From: Pseudomonadota bacterium
GTDB lineage: Bacteria; Pseudomonadota; Gammaproteobacteria; Burkholderiales; Thiobacillaceae
Length of the DNA: 49,936 bases
Reading direction: 5' to 3'
NCBI GenBank assembly: GCA_021826065.1
Contig: JAKADY010000020.1
Span: forward strand, 1 to 49,936
This document shows positions 31,873 through 41,602 of the stretch, one piece after another. Under the pieces are notes generated by a model. It had not been told where the DNA came from. It was given only the letters and a program-made list of their open reading frames with translations, and ran no database searches. Position 1 is the stretch's first letter. Each line of letters begins with the position of its first letter. Made by a program: the position numbers and the translations under genes.

Positions 31873-32474
31873 TCGCTCTCCTTGAGATGACGGGTGAGAT
31901 AGAGCGTCTGACCGAGGATGAAGACCAACATCAGGCCCAGCGTGCCGAAGAGTTTGAAATTGACCCAGGTATCGGTCGAGTAGCGAAAGGCCACGAACAG
32001 GTTGGCCAACCCGAGAAAGGCGAAGAACCCGGCCCACCCCAGGTTGAGCCGGTCCCAGACCGCATCGGGCAGGCTCACCTGTTTCTCCATCAGCAGGCGG
32101 ATGAGATTGCGCTCGAACAGCACCGGCGCCAGGCCGAGGGCGAGGGCGAACATCCAGTAGAGCACCGTCGGCTTCCACTTGATGAAGGCCTCGTCGTGCA
32201 GGAACAAGGTGGCGCCACCGAAGACCACGATCAACACGAGGGACACCCACAGCATGGTGTCCACCTTGCGATGCCGTGCCCAGACCCAGGCCACCTGGAC
32301 GAGCGTGGCGGCGATCGCCACCAGGGTGGCCAGGAACACGCCTGGCTTGGTGGCGCTGGCCAGGTGGACCCCGAAGGCGTCGAGCAGCGACTGGGCGGTG
32401 GCGGGATTGGCCTCACCCCACTGGTATGCCAGGAAAAACAGGATGACGGGGAACAGGTCGAACAACAGTTTCAT
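31869..32474 (-). CDS. yciB: Inner membrane protein YciB (septation protein A family)
   Basis: A 201-residue integral membrane protein with about five hydrophobic segments. Family signatures are [36 protein letters not shown] and [21 protein letters not shown]. YciB-type proteins affect cell division and envelope integrity. The start at 32474 is set by the invariant MKLLFDLFP; the frame remains open upstream, without similarity. It is divergent from rnm. Confidence 0.93.
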   Translation of the reverse strand: MKLLFDLFPVILFFLAYQWGEANPATAQSLLDAFGVHLASATKPGVFLATLVAIAATLVQVAWVWARHRKVDTMLWVSLVLIVVFGGATLFLHDEAFIKWKPTVLYWMFALALGLAPVLFERNLIRLLMEKQVSLPDAVWDRLNLGWAGFFAFLGLANLFVAFRYSTDTWVNFKLFGTLGLMLVFILGQTLYLTRHLKESE

Positions 32475-32525
32475 TGGCGAAGAAGCGGGTGTCTCTGGGG
32501 CGAAATGGCCGGCAGGCAGGCATTT

Positions 32526-32534
32526 TGCTATGAT
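32526..32534 (+). promoter_or_regulatory. Extended -10 promoter candidate for rnm
   Basis: TGCTATGAT (TGN plus TATGAT at 32529-32534) lies in the yciB-rnm divergent region, about 27 nt before the first rnm start codon. No clear -35 is present. Confidence 0.55.
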
Positions 32535-32560
32535 GCCCAGGCATCCCACAAGCGCGAGCA

Positions 32561-33391
32561 TTGGTGATCTTCGACCTGCACTGCCACTCCACCGCATCGG
32601 ATGGCGTCCTCAGTCCCGTGGCCCTGGTAACACGCGCCCATGAACAGGGGGTGGACGTGCTCGCACTCACCGACCACGACGATTTGCGCGGGCAGGCCGA
32701 GGCGGCGGCGACGGCGCAGCGGCTGGGCATGCGCTATGTGCCCGGCGTCGAGATCTCGGTGACCTGGGGCGGGCAGACGGTGCACGTGGTGGGGCTCAAC
32801 ATCGACCCCGAGAACCCGCAGCTCCTGGCCGGGCTGGCGGCGAATCGCAACGGCCGCGCCGAGCGCGCCCGGCAGATGGCCGAGGCCCTGGCGCGTCTGG
32901 GCATCGCTGGCGCCCTCGAGGGGGCCTATGCCTACGCGGAGAACAAGGAGCTGATCGGACGCACCCACTTCGCCCGTTTCCTAGTCGAGGAGGGCTATGT
33001 CAAGGACGTGAAGACCGTCTTCAAGAAATTCCTGGTCAAGGGCAAACCCGGCTATGTGCCGCACGAGTGGGCCAGCCTGCAGGCGGCGGTCGGGTGGATC
33101 AGGGCCGCGGGCGGCCAGGCCGTGCTGGCCCATCCGGGCCGTTACAACTTCGGCCGCGAAAAGATGCGCCTGCTCCTGCAAGAGTTCCGCGACCTGGGCG
33201 GGGTGGGTCTGGAGGTGGTCACCGGCAGCCACACCGAGGACCAGGTACCGGTCTACGCCGCGCTGGCGCAGGAATTCAGTCTCTACGCCTCGGTCGGCTC
33301 CGACTTCCACGCCCCCGGCGAGGGCGGCCGCGAGCTCGGCCGGCTCGCCCCGCTGCCGGCCGGCTGCCGGCCGCTCTGGGAAACCTGGTGA
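32561..33391 (+). CDS. rnm: PHP-domain 5'-3' exoribonuclease (RNase AM / YciV)
   Basis: A 276-residue PHP phosphoesterase. Metal-binding motifs are [49 protein letters not shown] and [10 protein letters not shown]. The E. coli homologue Rnm (YciV) trims 5' ends of 5S, 16S and 23S rRNA. Two possible starts, TTG 32561 and GTG 32564, lie side by side without a clear Shine-Dalgarno. yciO follows 10 nt downstream, as in E. coli next to the trp region. Confidence 0.9.
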   Translation: MVIFDLHCHSTASDGVLSPVALVTRAHEQGVDVLALTDHDDLRGQAEAAATAQRLGMRYVPGVEISVTWGGQTVHVVGLNIDPENPQLLAGLAANRNGRAERARQMAEALARLGIAGALEGAYAYAENKELIGRTHFARFLVEEGYVKDVKTVFKKFLVKGKPGYVPHEWASLQAAVGWIRAAGGQAVLAHPGRYNFGREKMRLLLQEFRDLGGVGLEVVTGSHTEDQVPVYAALAQEFSLYASVGSDFHAPGEGGRELGRLAPLPAGCRPLWETW

Positions 33392-33401
33392 CCGTGACCC
33401 C

Positions 33402-34028
33402 GTGGCCCAATTCTTCAGTATCCATCCGGAGAATCCGCAGCCGCGTCTCATCCGCGAGACCGTGCGTATCCTGCGCGCCGGCGGCATCATGGCCTACCCG
33501 ACCGACTCTTGCTACGCCCTGGGCTGCATGATCGGCAACAAGGCGGGCATGGAGCGTATCCGCGCCATCCGCGGGGTGGACGACAAGCACCACTTCACCC
33601 TGGTGTGCCGCGACCTCTCGGAGATCGCGCACTACGCACGGGTGGACAACCGGCAATACCGGCTGCTCAAGGCGGCCACCCCCGGCGGTTACACCTTCAT
33701 CCTCGAGGCCACACGCGAGGTGCCGCGCCGACTGTTGCACCCCAAGCGCAACACCATTGGGCTGCGCGTGCCCGACCACCCGGTGGTCTCGGCGCTGCTG
33801 GCCGAGCTGGGCGAACCGATCCTGTCCATGACCCTGAGCCTGCCGGATGAGGACCGCCCCCTGAACGATGCCTGGGAGATCCGCGAGCGGCTGGAAAAGC
33901 AGGTCGATGTCATCCTGGACGCCGGCGCCTGCAGCCTGGAGCCGACCACGGTGATCGACCTCACGGGCGAGACGCCCGAGGTGATCCGCCGCGGCCGGGG
34001 CGATCTCCGTCCCCTCGGCCTGGAGTAG
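33402..34028 (+). CDS. yciO: YciO family protein (Sua5/YrdC fold)
   Basis: A 208-residue YrdC-domain protein of the YciO branch. It has MAYPTDSCYALGCMIGN, RGVDDKHHFTLVCRDLS, TPGGYTFILEATREVPRRL, and a C-terminal TTVIDLTGETPEVIRRGRGD. The fold binds nucleotides and double-stranded RNA. YciO is related to, but distinct from, the essential tRNA t6A enzyme TsaC/Sua5. I chose GTG 33402 (MAQFFSIHPENPQ) because that is where family similarity begins. It follows rnm by 10 nt. Confidence 0.9.
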   Translation: MAQFFSIHPENPQPRLIRETVRILRAGGIMAYPTDSCYALGCMIGNKAGMERIRAIRGVDDKHHFTLVCRDLSEIAHYARVDNRQYRLLKAATPGGYTFILEATREVPRRLLHPKRNTIGLRVPDHPVVSALLAELGEPILSMTLSLPDEDRPLNDAWEIRERLEKQVDVILDAGACSLEPTTVIDLTGETPEVIRRGRGDLRPLGLE

Positions 34029-34040
34029 GGAGGCGCAGGC

Positions 34041-34745
34041 GTGGAACTCAATCTGATCCAGAAGGTGGCCGTCTTTGCCCTGCCGGTGGTCTATGCCATC
34101 ACCCTGCACGAGGCGGCGCACGGCTATGCGGCGCGCCGCTTCGGCGACCGCACGGCGGAACTGGCGGGCCGCATCAGCCTCAACCCCCTGCGGCATGTCG
34201 ATCCCGTGGGCACCGTCATCGTCCCCCTGGGCATCCTGCTGCTGTCCAAGCTGGCGGGAGCAGGGGGCATCCTGTTCGGCTGGGCCAAGCCGGTACCGGT
34301 GAATTTCCACAACCTGCGCCGGCCCAAGCAGGACATGCTGTGGGTCGCGGCGGCCGGTCCCGGCGCCAACCTGCTGATGGCCCTGTTCTGGACGGCGATG
34401 ATCAAGCTCGCCTTCGCCATCCAGGGCAGCAGCTTCGCCATGCCGCTCGCCCTCATGGGCGCGGCCGGCGTCTTTATCAACGCCATCCTGATGGCCCTGA
34501 ACCTGTTGCCCGTGCCGCCGCTCGATGGCGGCCGCATCGCCGTGAGCCTGCTGCCGCCGCGCCTGGCCTATGGCCTGGCGCGGGTGGAGCCCTATGGGCT
34601 GTTCATCCTCTTGGCACTGATCTTCACCGGGCTGCTCGGGGTCTTCATCTGGCCGTTGATCCGGGCCGTCATCGCGCTGTGCGCCACGGTCTTCGGCATC
34701 CATTCCATCGAGCTCCTGAGCCTCATCCAAATCGTTCTGAACTGA
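34041..34745 (+). CDS. Site-2 protease family (M50) membrane metalloprotease
   Basis: A 234-residue polytopic membrane protein of the M50 group B type without PDZ or CBS domains. The zinc motif HEAAH (residues 23-27) lies in the first transmembrane helix, and the second motif NLLPVPPLDGGR near residue 155 supplies the third ligand. It would cleave peptides within the membrane; the substrate is unknown. Start is GTG 34041 with GGAGG upstream. In many proteobacteria this gene lies between yciO and trpS, as here. Confidence 0.92.
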   Translation: MELNLIQKVAVFALPVVYAITLHEAAHGYAARRFGDRTAELAGRISLNPLRHVDPVGTVIVPLGILLLSKLAGAGGILFGWAKPVPVNFHNLRRPKQDMLWVAAAGPGANLLMALFWTAMIKLAFAIQGSSFAMPLALMGAAGVFINAILMALNLLPVPPLDGGRIAVSLLPPRLAYGLARVEPYGLFILLALIFTGLLGVFIWPLIRAVIALCATVFGIHSIELLSLIQIVLN

Positions 34746-34758
34746 CCGCGCACCACCC

Positions 34759-35961
34759 ATGTACGCCGATCGCGTCCTCTCCGGCATGCGCCCCACCGGC
34801 GCCCTGCACCTGGGGCACTACCACGGGGTGCTCAAGAACTGGCTGCGACTGCAACACGAATACGAGTGCCTGTTTTTCGTCGCCGACTGGCACGCCCTCA
34901 CCACCCACTACGACGACCCGCTCGCCATCGAGGACAACACCTGGCAGATGGTCATCGACTGGCTCGCAGCCGGGGTGGACCCCTCCAAGGCCGTCCTGTT
35001 CATCCAGTCGCAGGTGATCGAGCACGCCGAGCTGCACCTGCTCATGTCCATGATGACGCCGCTCGCCTGGCTGGAGCGGGTGCCGACCTACAAAGACCAG
35101 CAGGAGAAGCTTACCGACAAGGACTTGTCCACCTACGGCTTTCTCGGCTACCCCCTGCTGCAGGCGGCCGACATCCTGATCTACCGCGCCAACAAGGTGC
35201 CGGTGGGCGAGGACCAGGTGCCGCACATCGAGTTCGCGCGCGAGATCGCCCGCCGCTTCAACCATCTCTACGGACGCGAGCCCGGCTACGAGGAGAAGGC
35301 CCAGGCGGCCATCAAGAAGCTGGGCGGCAAGAAGGGCAAGCTCTACGAGGAGCTGCGCACCCGCTATCAACAGGCCGGCGACCAGGAGGCGCTGGCGGCG
35401 GCGCGCGCACTGCTAGCGGAGACCCAGAACCTGAGCCTGGGCGACATGGAGCGGCTCTACGGTTATCTGGAGGGCGGCGGCAAGATGATCCTGACCGAGC
35501 CCGATGCCCTGCTCACGCCATCGTCCAAGATGCCGGGGCTGGACGGCCAGAAGATGTCGAAATCTTACAATAACACCATAGCCTTACGCGAGGATCCTGA
35601 AGTAATTCATAAGAAGATCCGCACCATGCCCACCGACCCGGCCCGCATCCGCCGCAGCGACCCCGGCAACCCGGAGCGCTGCCCCGTCTGGCAGCTCCAC
35701 CAGGTCTATAGCGACGAGGCGCAAAAGGCTTGGGTGCGGGAGGGCTGCACCACGGCGGGCATCGGCTGCCTGGAGTGCAAGCAGCCCATCATCGACGCGG
35801 TGCTCAAGGAGCTCGCCCCCATCCAGGAACGCGCCCGCGCGCTGGCCGAGGACCCCGACAGCGTGCGCAACATCATCGCCGACGGCTGCGAGAAGGCCCG
35901 CGACCTCGCCCGCGAGACCATGCGCGACGTGCGCGAGGCGATGGGACTGGTGCAGCTCTGA
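34759..35961 (+). CDS. trpS: Tryptophanyl-tRNA synthetase
   Basis: A 400-residue class Ic synthetase. It has the HIGH-type GALHLGHYHG (about 14-23) and KMSKS at 265-269. It is about 65 residues longer than E. coli TrpS, mainly through an insertion around residues 170-235 containing a Lys-rich AIKKLGGKKGKLYEELRTR helix; such long TrpS forms are common in other proteobacteria. A short AT-rich patch with unusual codons follows KMSKS (about 35563-35615). It lies 13 nt after the M50 protease gene. Confidence 0.95.
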   Translation: MYADRVLSGMRPTGALHLGHYHGVLKNWLRLQHEYECLFFVADWHALTTHYDDPLAIEDNTWQMVIDWLAAGVDPSKAVLFIQSQVIEHAELHLLMSMMTPLAWLERVPTYKDQQEKLTDKDLSTYGFLGYPLLQAADILIYRANKVPVGEDQVPHIEFAREIARRFNHLYGREPGYEEKAQAAIKKLGGKKGKLYEELRTRYQQAGDQEALAAARALLAETQNLSLGDMERLYGYLEGGGKMILTEPDALLTPSSKMPGLDGQKMSKSYNNTIALREDPEVIHKKIRTMPTDPARIRRSDPGNPERCPVWQLHQVYSDEAQKAWVREGCTTAGIGCLECKQPIIDAVLKELAPIQERARALAEDPDSVRNIIADGCEKARDLARETMRDVREAMGLVQL

Positions 35962-35981
35962 CCGGCCCCACGCCACCCGGT

Positions 35982-36006
35982 CTTGAAATCGGGCCAGTCC
36001 GGCCAT
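35982..36006 (+). promoter_or_regulatory. Sigma-32-like (heat-shock) promoter of the Lon-type protease
   Basis: CTTGAAA (35982-35988), a 12-nt spacer and GGCCAT (36001-36006) resemble the sigma-32 pattern CTTGAAA-N11-16-CCCCAT. It lies in the 77-nt gap ahead of the Lon gene, which fits a heat-shock protease. The -10 element deviates at its first two bases. Confidence 0.5.
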
Positions 36007-36038
36007 ACCCACAGGTCATCGACAGACCAGGGACAACC

Positions 36039-38447
36039 ATGACCGAAGAACATCCGAAGCCCATCGAAGGCGAGGTCGTCCGCGAGGGCGAGCAGGCAGG
36101 GCAGGGCACCCCGCAGCTGCCGGCGAAAACCTTTCCGGCCACCATCCATCTGCTGCCGATGACCGAGAAGCCCTTCTTCCCGGCGCAGACCCTGCCGCTG
36201 CTGATGAACGAGGGGCCGTGGATGGAGACGGTCAAGCGCATCGGCGAGACGCCCCACCACCTGGTCGGCCTGGTGCTGGTGCGCGGCGACAAGTCGGACG
36301 ATGCACGGCCCGAGGACTTCTACGAGGTCGGCACCCTGGTGCGCATGCACCACCCCATGCGCGCGGATGGCAAGATCCAGTTCGTGGCTGAAGGCATCAC
36401 GCGCTTTCGCATCGCCGAATGGATCTCCGGCCAGCCGCCGTTCTACGCCCGCGTCGAGTACCCGCTCGAGGCGCGCCCGGAGGCCGGCAACGAGGAGATC
36501 AAGGCCTATGCGCTCGCCATCATCAACGCCATCAAGGAGCTGCTGCCCTTAAACCCGCTGTACTCGGAGGAGCTCAAGTTCTTCCTGAACCGCTTCTCGC
36601 CCAACGAGCCAGCGCTACTCGCCGACTTCGCCGCCAGCCTCACCACCGCCCCCAAGGAGAAGCTGCAGGAGGTCCTGGAGACCTTCAACCTGCGCCGGCG
36701 CATGCAAAAGGTCCTGCTGCTGGTCAAGAAGGAGCTGGAGGTCGCACGCCTGCAGACCAAGATCCGCGAGCGGGTGGAGGAGAAACTCACCAAGCAACAG
36801 CGCGAGTTCTTCCTGCGCCAGCAGCTGAAGGCGATCCAGCAGGAGCTGGGCATCGCCAAGGACGACCGGACGGCCGATATCGAGCTCTATCAGGGGCGCA
36901 TCAAGAAGCTGAAGCTGCCGCCGCACGCGCAGAAGAAGATCGAGGAAGAACTCAACAAGCTCTCCGCCCTGGAACACGGCTCGCCCGAGTACACCGTCAC
37001 TCGCAACTACCTCGAGTGGCTCACCAGCCTGCCCTGGGGCAAGCTGACGAAGGACAAGCTCGACCTCAAACGCGCCCGCCGCATCCTCGACCAGGACCAC
37101 GACGGTCTCGACGACGTCAAGGAGCGCATCATCGAGTTCCTGGCCGTGGGGGCCATGAAGGGCGAGGTGGCCGGCTCCATCCTGCTGCTGGTCGGCCCGC
37201 CAGGGGTCGGCAAGACCTCGATCGGCCGCTCCATCGCCCGCGCCCTGGGTCGTAGGTTCTACCGCTTCTCAGTAGGCGGCATGCGCGACGAGGCCGAGAT
37301 CAAGGGCCACCGCCGCACCTACATCGGCGCGCTGCCGGGCAAGTTCATCCAGGCCATCAAGGAGGCCGAGTCGCAGAACCCGGTGATCATGCTGGACGAG
37401 GTGGACAAGATCGGCGCCTCTTATCACGGCGACCCGGCCAGCGCGCTGCTGGAGGTCCTCGACCCGGAGCAAAACAGCGAATTCCTCGACCACTACCTGG
37501 ACGTGCGCTTCGACCTGTCCAAGGTGCTGTTCATCTGCACCGCCAACCAGCTCGACACCATCCCGGGGCCGCTCCTGGACCGCATGGAGGTGATCCGCCT
37601 GGCCGGCTATCTCACCGAGGAGAAGCTGGCCATCGCCAAGCATCACCTCTGGCCCAAGCAGCTCAAGAAGGCGGGGCTCAAGCGCGGCCAGGTGACCATC
37701 ACCGATGCCGCCATCCGCAAGCTCATCGAGGGCTATGCACGCGAGGCCGGCGTGCGCCAGCTCGAACAGGCGCTCGGGCGCGTGGTGCGCAAGGCGGTGG
37801 TGAAGCTGCTGCAGGGTGATGTCAAGGCGGTGCACGTGACCGCCGACGACATCGAGTCCTACATGGCCGAGCCGCCTCGATTGCCGGAGAAGCCGGCCAG
37901 TGGCGTGGGCGTGGTCACGGGCCTGGCCTGGACGCCGCTAGGCGGCGCCACGCTCACCATCGAGGCGACCAAGGTGCACACCCTGAACCGAGGCTTCAAG
38001 CTGACCGGCAAGCTGGGCGAGGTCATGAAGGAGTCGGCCGAGATCGCCTACAGCTACATCGCCAGTCACCTAAAGCCCTTCAAGGGCGACCCCGGCTTCT
38101 TCGACCAGGCCTTCGTGCACCTGCACGTGCCCGAGGGGGCCACGCCCAAGGACGGCCCCAGTGCCGGTATCACCATGGCCACCGCGCTGCTGTCGCTCGC
38201 GCGCAACGAGAGAATCGCCCGGCCGCTCGCCATGACCGGAGAGCTCACCCTCACCGGCCAGGTCCTGCCCGTGGGCGGCATCCGCGAAAAGGTCATCGCC
38301 GCCAAACGCGTGCACATCCACGAGCTGATCCTGCCGGCGGCCAACCGGCCCGATTTCGAGCGCCTGCCCGACTACGTGAAAGAGGGGCTCAACGTCCACT
38401 TCGTCAAACACTACAAGGAGGTGGCGCGGCTGGTCTTCGGAGGGTAG
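36039..38447 (+). CDS. lon: Lon-type ATP-dependent protease (AsrA-like)
   Basis: An 802-residue LonA-architecture protease. It has an N-terminal LON domain ([20 protein letters not shown]), a coiled region, an AAA+ module with Walker [10 protein letters not shown] (386-394) and [27 protein letters not shown], and a C-terminal protease domain with the Ser708 (DGPSAG) / Lys751 (REKVIAAKR) dyad. The N-domain resembles the Pseudomonas second Lon, AsrA, more than canonical Lon (ALPVLPLRDVVVYP), so the genome probably has another lon near clpX. A sigma-32-like promoter lies upstream. The start [12 protein letters not shown] follows a GGGACAA leader. Confidence 0.92.
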   Translation: MTEEHPKPIEGEVVREGEQAGQGTPQLPAKTFPATIHLLPMTEKPFFPAQTLPLLMNEGPWMETVKRIGETPHHLVGLVLVRGDKSDDARPEDFYEVGTLVRMHHPMRADGKIQFVAEGITRFRIAEWISGQPPFYARVEYPLEARPEAGNEEIKAYALAIINAIKELLPLNPLYSEELKFFLNRFSPNEPALLADFAASLTTAPKEKLQEVLETFNLRRRMQKVLLLVKKELEVARLQTKIRERVEEKLTKQQREFFLRQQLKAIQQELGIAKDDRTADIELYQGRIKKLKLPPHAQKKIEEELNKLSALEHGSPEYTVTRNYLEWLTSLPWGKLTKDKLDLKRARRILDQDHDGLDDVKERIIEFLAVGAMKGEVAGSILLLVGPPGVGKTSIGRSIARALGRRFYRFSVGGMRDEAEIKGHRRTYIGALPGKFIQAIKEAESQNPVIMLDEVDKIGASYHGDPASALLEVLDPEQNSEFLDHYLDVRFDLSKVLFICTANQLDTIPGPLLDRMEVIRLAGYLTEEKLAIAKHHLWPKQLKKAGLKRGQVTITDAAIRKLIEGYAREAGVRQLEQALGRVVRKAVVKLLQGDVKAVHVTADDIESYMAEPPRLPEKPASGVGVVTGLAWTPLGGATLTIEATKVHTLNRGFKLTGKLGEVMKESAEIAYSYIASHLKPFKGDPGFFDQAFVHLHVPEGATPKDGPSAGITMATALLSLARNERIARPLAMTGELTLTGQVLPVGGIREKVIAAKRVHIHELILPAANRPDFERLPDYVKEGLNVHFVKHYKEVARLVFGG

Positions 38448-38493
38448 CCCAAGGCTGCGGCGGCGAAACGGCCCCACGCCCGGCTACCTTGAA

Positions 38494-38533
38494 TTGACAA
38501 CCCAGCCTGACTAAGATTGACCAAGGTTAGGAT
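38494..38533 (+). promoter_or_regulatory. Promoter/operator region of the Phd-PIN toxin-antitoxin pair
   Basis: TTGACA (38494-38499) and a second TTGACC lie ahead of TAGGAT (38528-38533). An imperfect 20-bp palindrome, CTAAgaTTGacCAAggTTAG (38511-38530; 14 of 20 positions symmetric), overlaps the core promoter just before the antitoxin gene. It is a plausible autoregulatory operator for the antitoxin. The exact -35/-10 pairing is uncertain. Confidence 0.45.
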
Positions 38534-38545
38534 AGCAACGAGGCC

Positions 38546-38782
38546 ATGTCGATCGTCAACATGCTGCAGGCCAAGACCCACTTGTCGAGGCTGGTCGAGG
38601 CCATCGAGTCTGGACGGGAGGCGGAGATCATCATCGCCCGTAATGGCCGCCCCGTGGCCAAATTGGTCCAGGTCGAGCGGCCAGTCCCTGAGCGCCGTAT
38701 CGGTGTGGCCAAGGGACGCTTTCAAGTGCCGGATGACATCGATCGGTCGAATCCCGAGATCGCAGCGTTGTTCGGCCAGTGA
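38546..38782 (+). CDS. Antitoxin, Phd/YefM family
   Basis: A 78-residue antitoxin. MSIVNMLQAKTHLSRLVEAIE is the Phd DNA-binding N-domain, followed by IIIARNGRPVAKLVQV, the family beta-strand signature, and a C-terminal toxin-binding tail (GRFQVPDDID). Such proteins neutralise the cognate PIN toxin and repress their own operon. It overlaps the toxin start as GTGA. The pair sits between lon and scpA in an otherwise core gene neighbourhood, which suggests insertion by transfer. Confidence 0.93.
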   Translation: MSIVNMLQAKTHLSRLVEAIESGREAEIIIARNGRPVAKLVQVERPVPERRIGVAKGRFQVPDDIDRSNPEIAALFGQ

Positions 38783-39165
38783 ACCTGCTTCTGGACACCC
38801 ATGTCGCCCTCTGGGCTATTGCGGATGACCCCAGGTTGAGTGCACAAGGGCGGCAGCTCATTCTGGACCCTCATAATCATATCGTCGTCAGCGCTGCCAC
38901 GGTTTGGGAGATCGCCATCAAGCACGGTCTGGGTAAGGGTGACATGCCTCTGTCCGGTGTCGAGGCCCTGGGCTACTTCGATCAAGCGGGCTACCAGCTG
39001 TTGCCGATTACAGCGCAACATGCCGCTGCCGTGGGGGCGCTGCCACCTATCCACCGCGACCCTTTCGACCGACTGCTCGCTGCCCAGGCGCTGATTGAAC
39101 CCTTGCGTCTCGTGACCGACGACGCCACCTTGGCCAGTTACAGCGACACGAGCATCCTGATTTGA
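38779..39165 (+). CDS. PIN-domain toxin, VapC-like
   Basis: A 128-residue PIN ribonuclease. The acidic metal-binding residues are Asp6 (LLLDTHVALW), Glu44 (TVWEIAIK), Asp97 (DPFDRLLAAQ) and Asp114/115 (VTDDATL). PIN toxins of this type cut specific RNAs, often tRNA or rRNA; the target is unknown. The GTG start overlaps the antitoxin stop, coupling toxin translation to that of antitoxin. All catalytic residues are present, so the toxin looks active. Confidence 0.92.
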   Translation: MNLLLDTHVALWAIADDPRLSAQGRQLILDPHNHIVVSAATVWEIAIKHGLGKGDMPLSGVEALGYFDQAGYQLLPITAQHAAAVGALPPIHRDPFDRLLAAQALIEPLRLVTDDATLASYSDTSILI

Positions 39166-39173
39166 CTGGGCAC

Positions 39174-40013
39174 ATGCTCACCAACGAAGCGGTGGCGGCC
39201 ACTGTCGTCGATACGCCTGAATCCGCACCCACCGCCCGTGCCCGTGTCCTCGGCGAACCCTGGGCCGAGCTGCCGCAGGACCTCTACATCCCGCCCGACG
39301 CACTGGAGGTGATCCTGGAGGCCTTCGAGGGGCCGCTGGACCTTTTGCTCTGGCTCATCCGCCGCAACAACATCAACGTGCTCGACATCCCCATGGCGGA
39401 GCTGACGCGCCAGTACATCGAGTACGTCGAGGCCATGCGCCGGCACCGCCTAGAGCTGGCGGCGGAGTATCTGGTGATGGCGGCCATGCTGATCGAGATC
39501 AAGTCGCGTATGCTCCTGCCCAGGCCGCAGCCGGTGGAGGAGGGCGAGGCACACGACCCGCGCGCGGAGCTGGTGCGGCGTCTGTTGGAATATGAACAAA
39601 TACGCGAGGCGGCCCGCCAACTGGATCGGCTGCCGCAACTCGGTCGCGACTTCATGCCGGTCACCGTGGCGGTGGAGCGCCTGGCCGTTGCGCGCCTGCC
39701 ACAGGTGTCGCCGGCCGACCTGCTGGCGGCCTGGCACGACATCCTCAAGCGGGCGCGCATGACCCGTCATCACCGCGTCAGCCGCCAGGAGCTCTCGGTG
39801 CGCGACCACATGAGCCGCATCCTCAGGACGCTGCAGAGCCGGCCGCTCGCCCTGTTCGCCGAGCTTTTCCCACGCGAGGGCGGGCGTGCCGAGCTGGTGG
39901 TGACCCTGCTTGCCTTGCTCGAACTGGTGCGCGAGCGGCTGGTGGAGATCGTCCAGACCGCACCCTTCGCCCCCATCCACGCCCGACTGTGCCATGGCGA
40001 ACCCACCCAGTAG
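39174..40013 (+). CDS. scpA: Segregation and condensation protein A
   Basis: A 279-residue kleisin partner of SMC. It has the N-terminal [23 protein letters not shown] motif, [21 protein letters not shown] and a C-terminal winged-helix ([18 protein letters not shown]). ATG 39174 is preferred; TTG 39162 overlapping the toxin stop is an alternative, and neither has a strong Shine-Dalgarno. It overlaps scpB by 20 nt. An smc gene is not in the window. Confidence 0.92.
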   Translation: MLTNEAVAATVVDTPESAPTARARVLGEPWAELPQDLYIPPDALEVILEAFEGPLDLLLWLIRRNNINVLDIPMAELTRQYIEYVEAMRRHRLELAAEYLVMAAMLIEIKSRMLLPRPQPVEEGEAHDPRAELVRRLLEYEQIREAARQLDRLPQLGRDFMPVTVAVERLAVARLPQVSPADLLAAWHDILKRARMTRHHRVSRQELSVRDHMSRILRTLQSRPLALFAELFPREGGRAELVVTLLALLELVRERLVEIVQTAPFAPIHARLCHGEPTQ

Positions 40014-40581
40014 CCTGGAAGACGTCAAGCGCGTCCTGGAGGCGGTGCTGCTGGCGCAGCAACAGCCGTTGTCGCTCGCCGAGCTGCGCAAGGTGTTCGA
40101 GGATGCCTTGCACCCCGATTTCCTGCGCCGCGCACTGGACGAGCTGCGGCAGGCGTGGGAGGGCAGGGCGGTGGAACTCGTTCAGGTGGCCGAGGGTTGG
40201 CGCTTCCGCACCCGTCCCGAATACCAGGCCTATCTCGACCGGCTGCACCCAGAGAAGCCGCCGCGTTATTCGCGCGCCGTGCTGGAGACCCTGGCCGTGA
40301 TCGCCTACCGGCAGCCGGTCACCCGCGGCGACATCGAGGCGATCCGCGGGGTGGCGGTGAGCAGCCAGATCATCCGCACCCTGGAGGAGCGCGGCTGGAT
40401 CGAGACGGTCGGGCACCGGGAGGTACCCGGCCGCCCGGTCCTCTATGCCACCACCAAGCGCTTCCTGAGCGACCTCAACCTGCGGGCCCTGTCCGAGCTG
40501 CCGCCCCTGCCGGAGATCACGCATGCGGAACTGCCGGTGACCGATGCACTCGATACCCAGGATACCACCGCCACTGCCTGA
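39994..40581 (+). CDS. scpB: Segregation and condensation protein B
   Basis: A 195-residue winged-helix protein with [21 protein letters not shown], the [28 protein letters not shown] core and [18 protein letters not shown]. ScpB binds ScpA in the SMC-ScpAB condensin. The start at 39994 lies inside the end of scpA (20-nt overlap), the usual coupled arrangement. rluB follows after 4 nt, also conserved. Confidence 0.94.
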   Translation: MANPPSSLEDVKRVLEAVLLAQQQPLSLAELRKVFEDALHPDFLRRALDELRQAWEGRAVELVQVAEGWRFRTRPEYQAYLDRLHPEKPPRYSRAVLETLAVIAYRQPVTRGDIEAIRGVAVSSQIIRTLEERGWIETVGHREVPGRPVLYATTKRFLSDLNLRALSELPPLPEITHAELPVTDALDTQDTTATA

Positions 40582-40585
40582 GTCC

Positions 40586-41503
40586 ATGCCACGCTATTCT
40601 TTTTTGGGACGCCCGCTCAAGGCCATGCCGGACGATCCGGCCAGCCAGAGCGAAAAGCTGCACAAGATGCTGGCCGCGGCCGGGCTGGGCTCGCGCCGGG
40701 ACATGGAACAGCTCATCGCCAGCGGGGCCGTGTCGATCAACGGACAGCCCGCCCAGGTAGGCGATCGGGTGGCTCCGACCGACGTGGTGCGGGTGCATGG
40801 ACGCCCCGTACAACTCCCATGGCGCCGGCGGCTGCCGCGCGTGCTGCTCTATCACAAACCGGAGGGGGAGATTGTCTCCCGCGACGACCCCCAGGGACGC
40901 CCCAGCGTCTTCGACAAGCTGCCCCGGCTCAAGGGCCAGCGCTGGATCTCGGTCGGCCGTCTGGATTACAACACCGAGGGGCTGCTGATCTTCACCACCA
41001 ATGGCGAGCTCGCCAACCGCCTGGCCCATCCCAGGTATGAGGTCGAACGCGAATATGCCGTGCGCGTGCTGGGCGGGCTCACCGCGGAACAGATCGCCCA
41101 GCTCACCGAGGGGATCGCCCTGGAGGATGGCCTCGCCCGCGTGGAGAGCCTGCAGCCGGCGGGCGGCGAGGGGGCCAATCAGTGGTACCGGCTGGTCATC
41201 AAGGAAGGCCGTAACCGCGAGGTGCGCAGGCTCATCGAGGCGCTGGGCCTGACCGTGAGCCGGCTCATCCGGGTGCGCTTCGGCCCCATCGTCATGCCCG
41301 CCCGTCTCAAGCGGGGGATGCTGCTCGATCTGGAAGAGCATGAGGTCATGGAACTGCTCAAGTGGTGCGGGCTCACCCGCCTGCTCCCGGCCGGGCATGG
41401 GGGTGCAGGGCGGGACGCCCGAGAGGCGGGCGCCCAGCCCCGGCGTGCGCGCGGCCGGCCGGCGGCGGCACGCCGGGCCAGCACGGGACAGCGGCATCCG
41501 TGA
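40586..41503 (+). CDS. rluB: 23S rRNA pseudouridine synthase RluB
   Basis: A 305-residue RsuA-family enzyme. An S4 RNA-binding domain (SEKLHKMLAAAGLGSRRDMEQLI) precedes the catalytic domain with Asp in SVGRLDYNTEGLLIFTT and EGRNREVRRLIEALGLTVSRL. It would make pseudouridine 2605 in 23S rRNA. The C-terminal about 45 residues are a basic Gly/Ala/Arg-rich tail. Start ATG 40586 is used; ATG 40625 (MPDDPASQSEKL) is possible. Confidence 0.93.
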   Translation: MPRYSFLGRPLKAMPDDPASQSEKLHKMLAAAGLGSRRDMEQLIASGAVSINGQPAQVGDRVAPTDVVRVHGRPVQLPWRRRLPRVLLYHKPEGEIVSRDDPQGRPSVFDKLPRLKGQRWISVGRLDYNTEGLLIFTTNGELANRLAHPRYEVEREYAVRVLGGLTAEQIAQLTEGIALEDGLARVESLQPAGGEGANQWYRLVIKEGRNREVRRLIEALGLTVSRLIRVRFGPIVMPARLKRGMLLDLEEHEVMELLKWCGLTRLLPAGHGGAGRDAREAGAQPRRARGRPAAARRASTGQRHP

Positions 41504-41602
41504 GACAGGCGACTGCGGGGAGGTACACGGTTTGCAGGGCGGGCGATGGGGCCCGCCGGCGGGCCGCCTATCGCAGCTTCTGTACTGGCTGGGGCGGCTG
41601 AC

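Noticed and set aside
40586-41503. CRISPR array or tandem repeat in the Arg/Gly-rich rluB 3' end
   Set aside because: The repetition is only compositional; there are no regular repeats and spacers.
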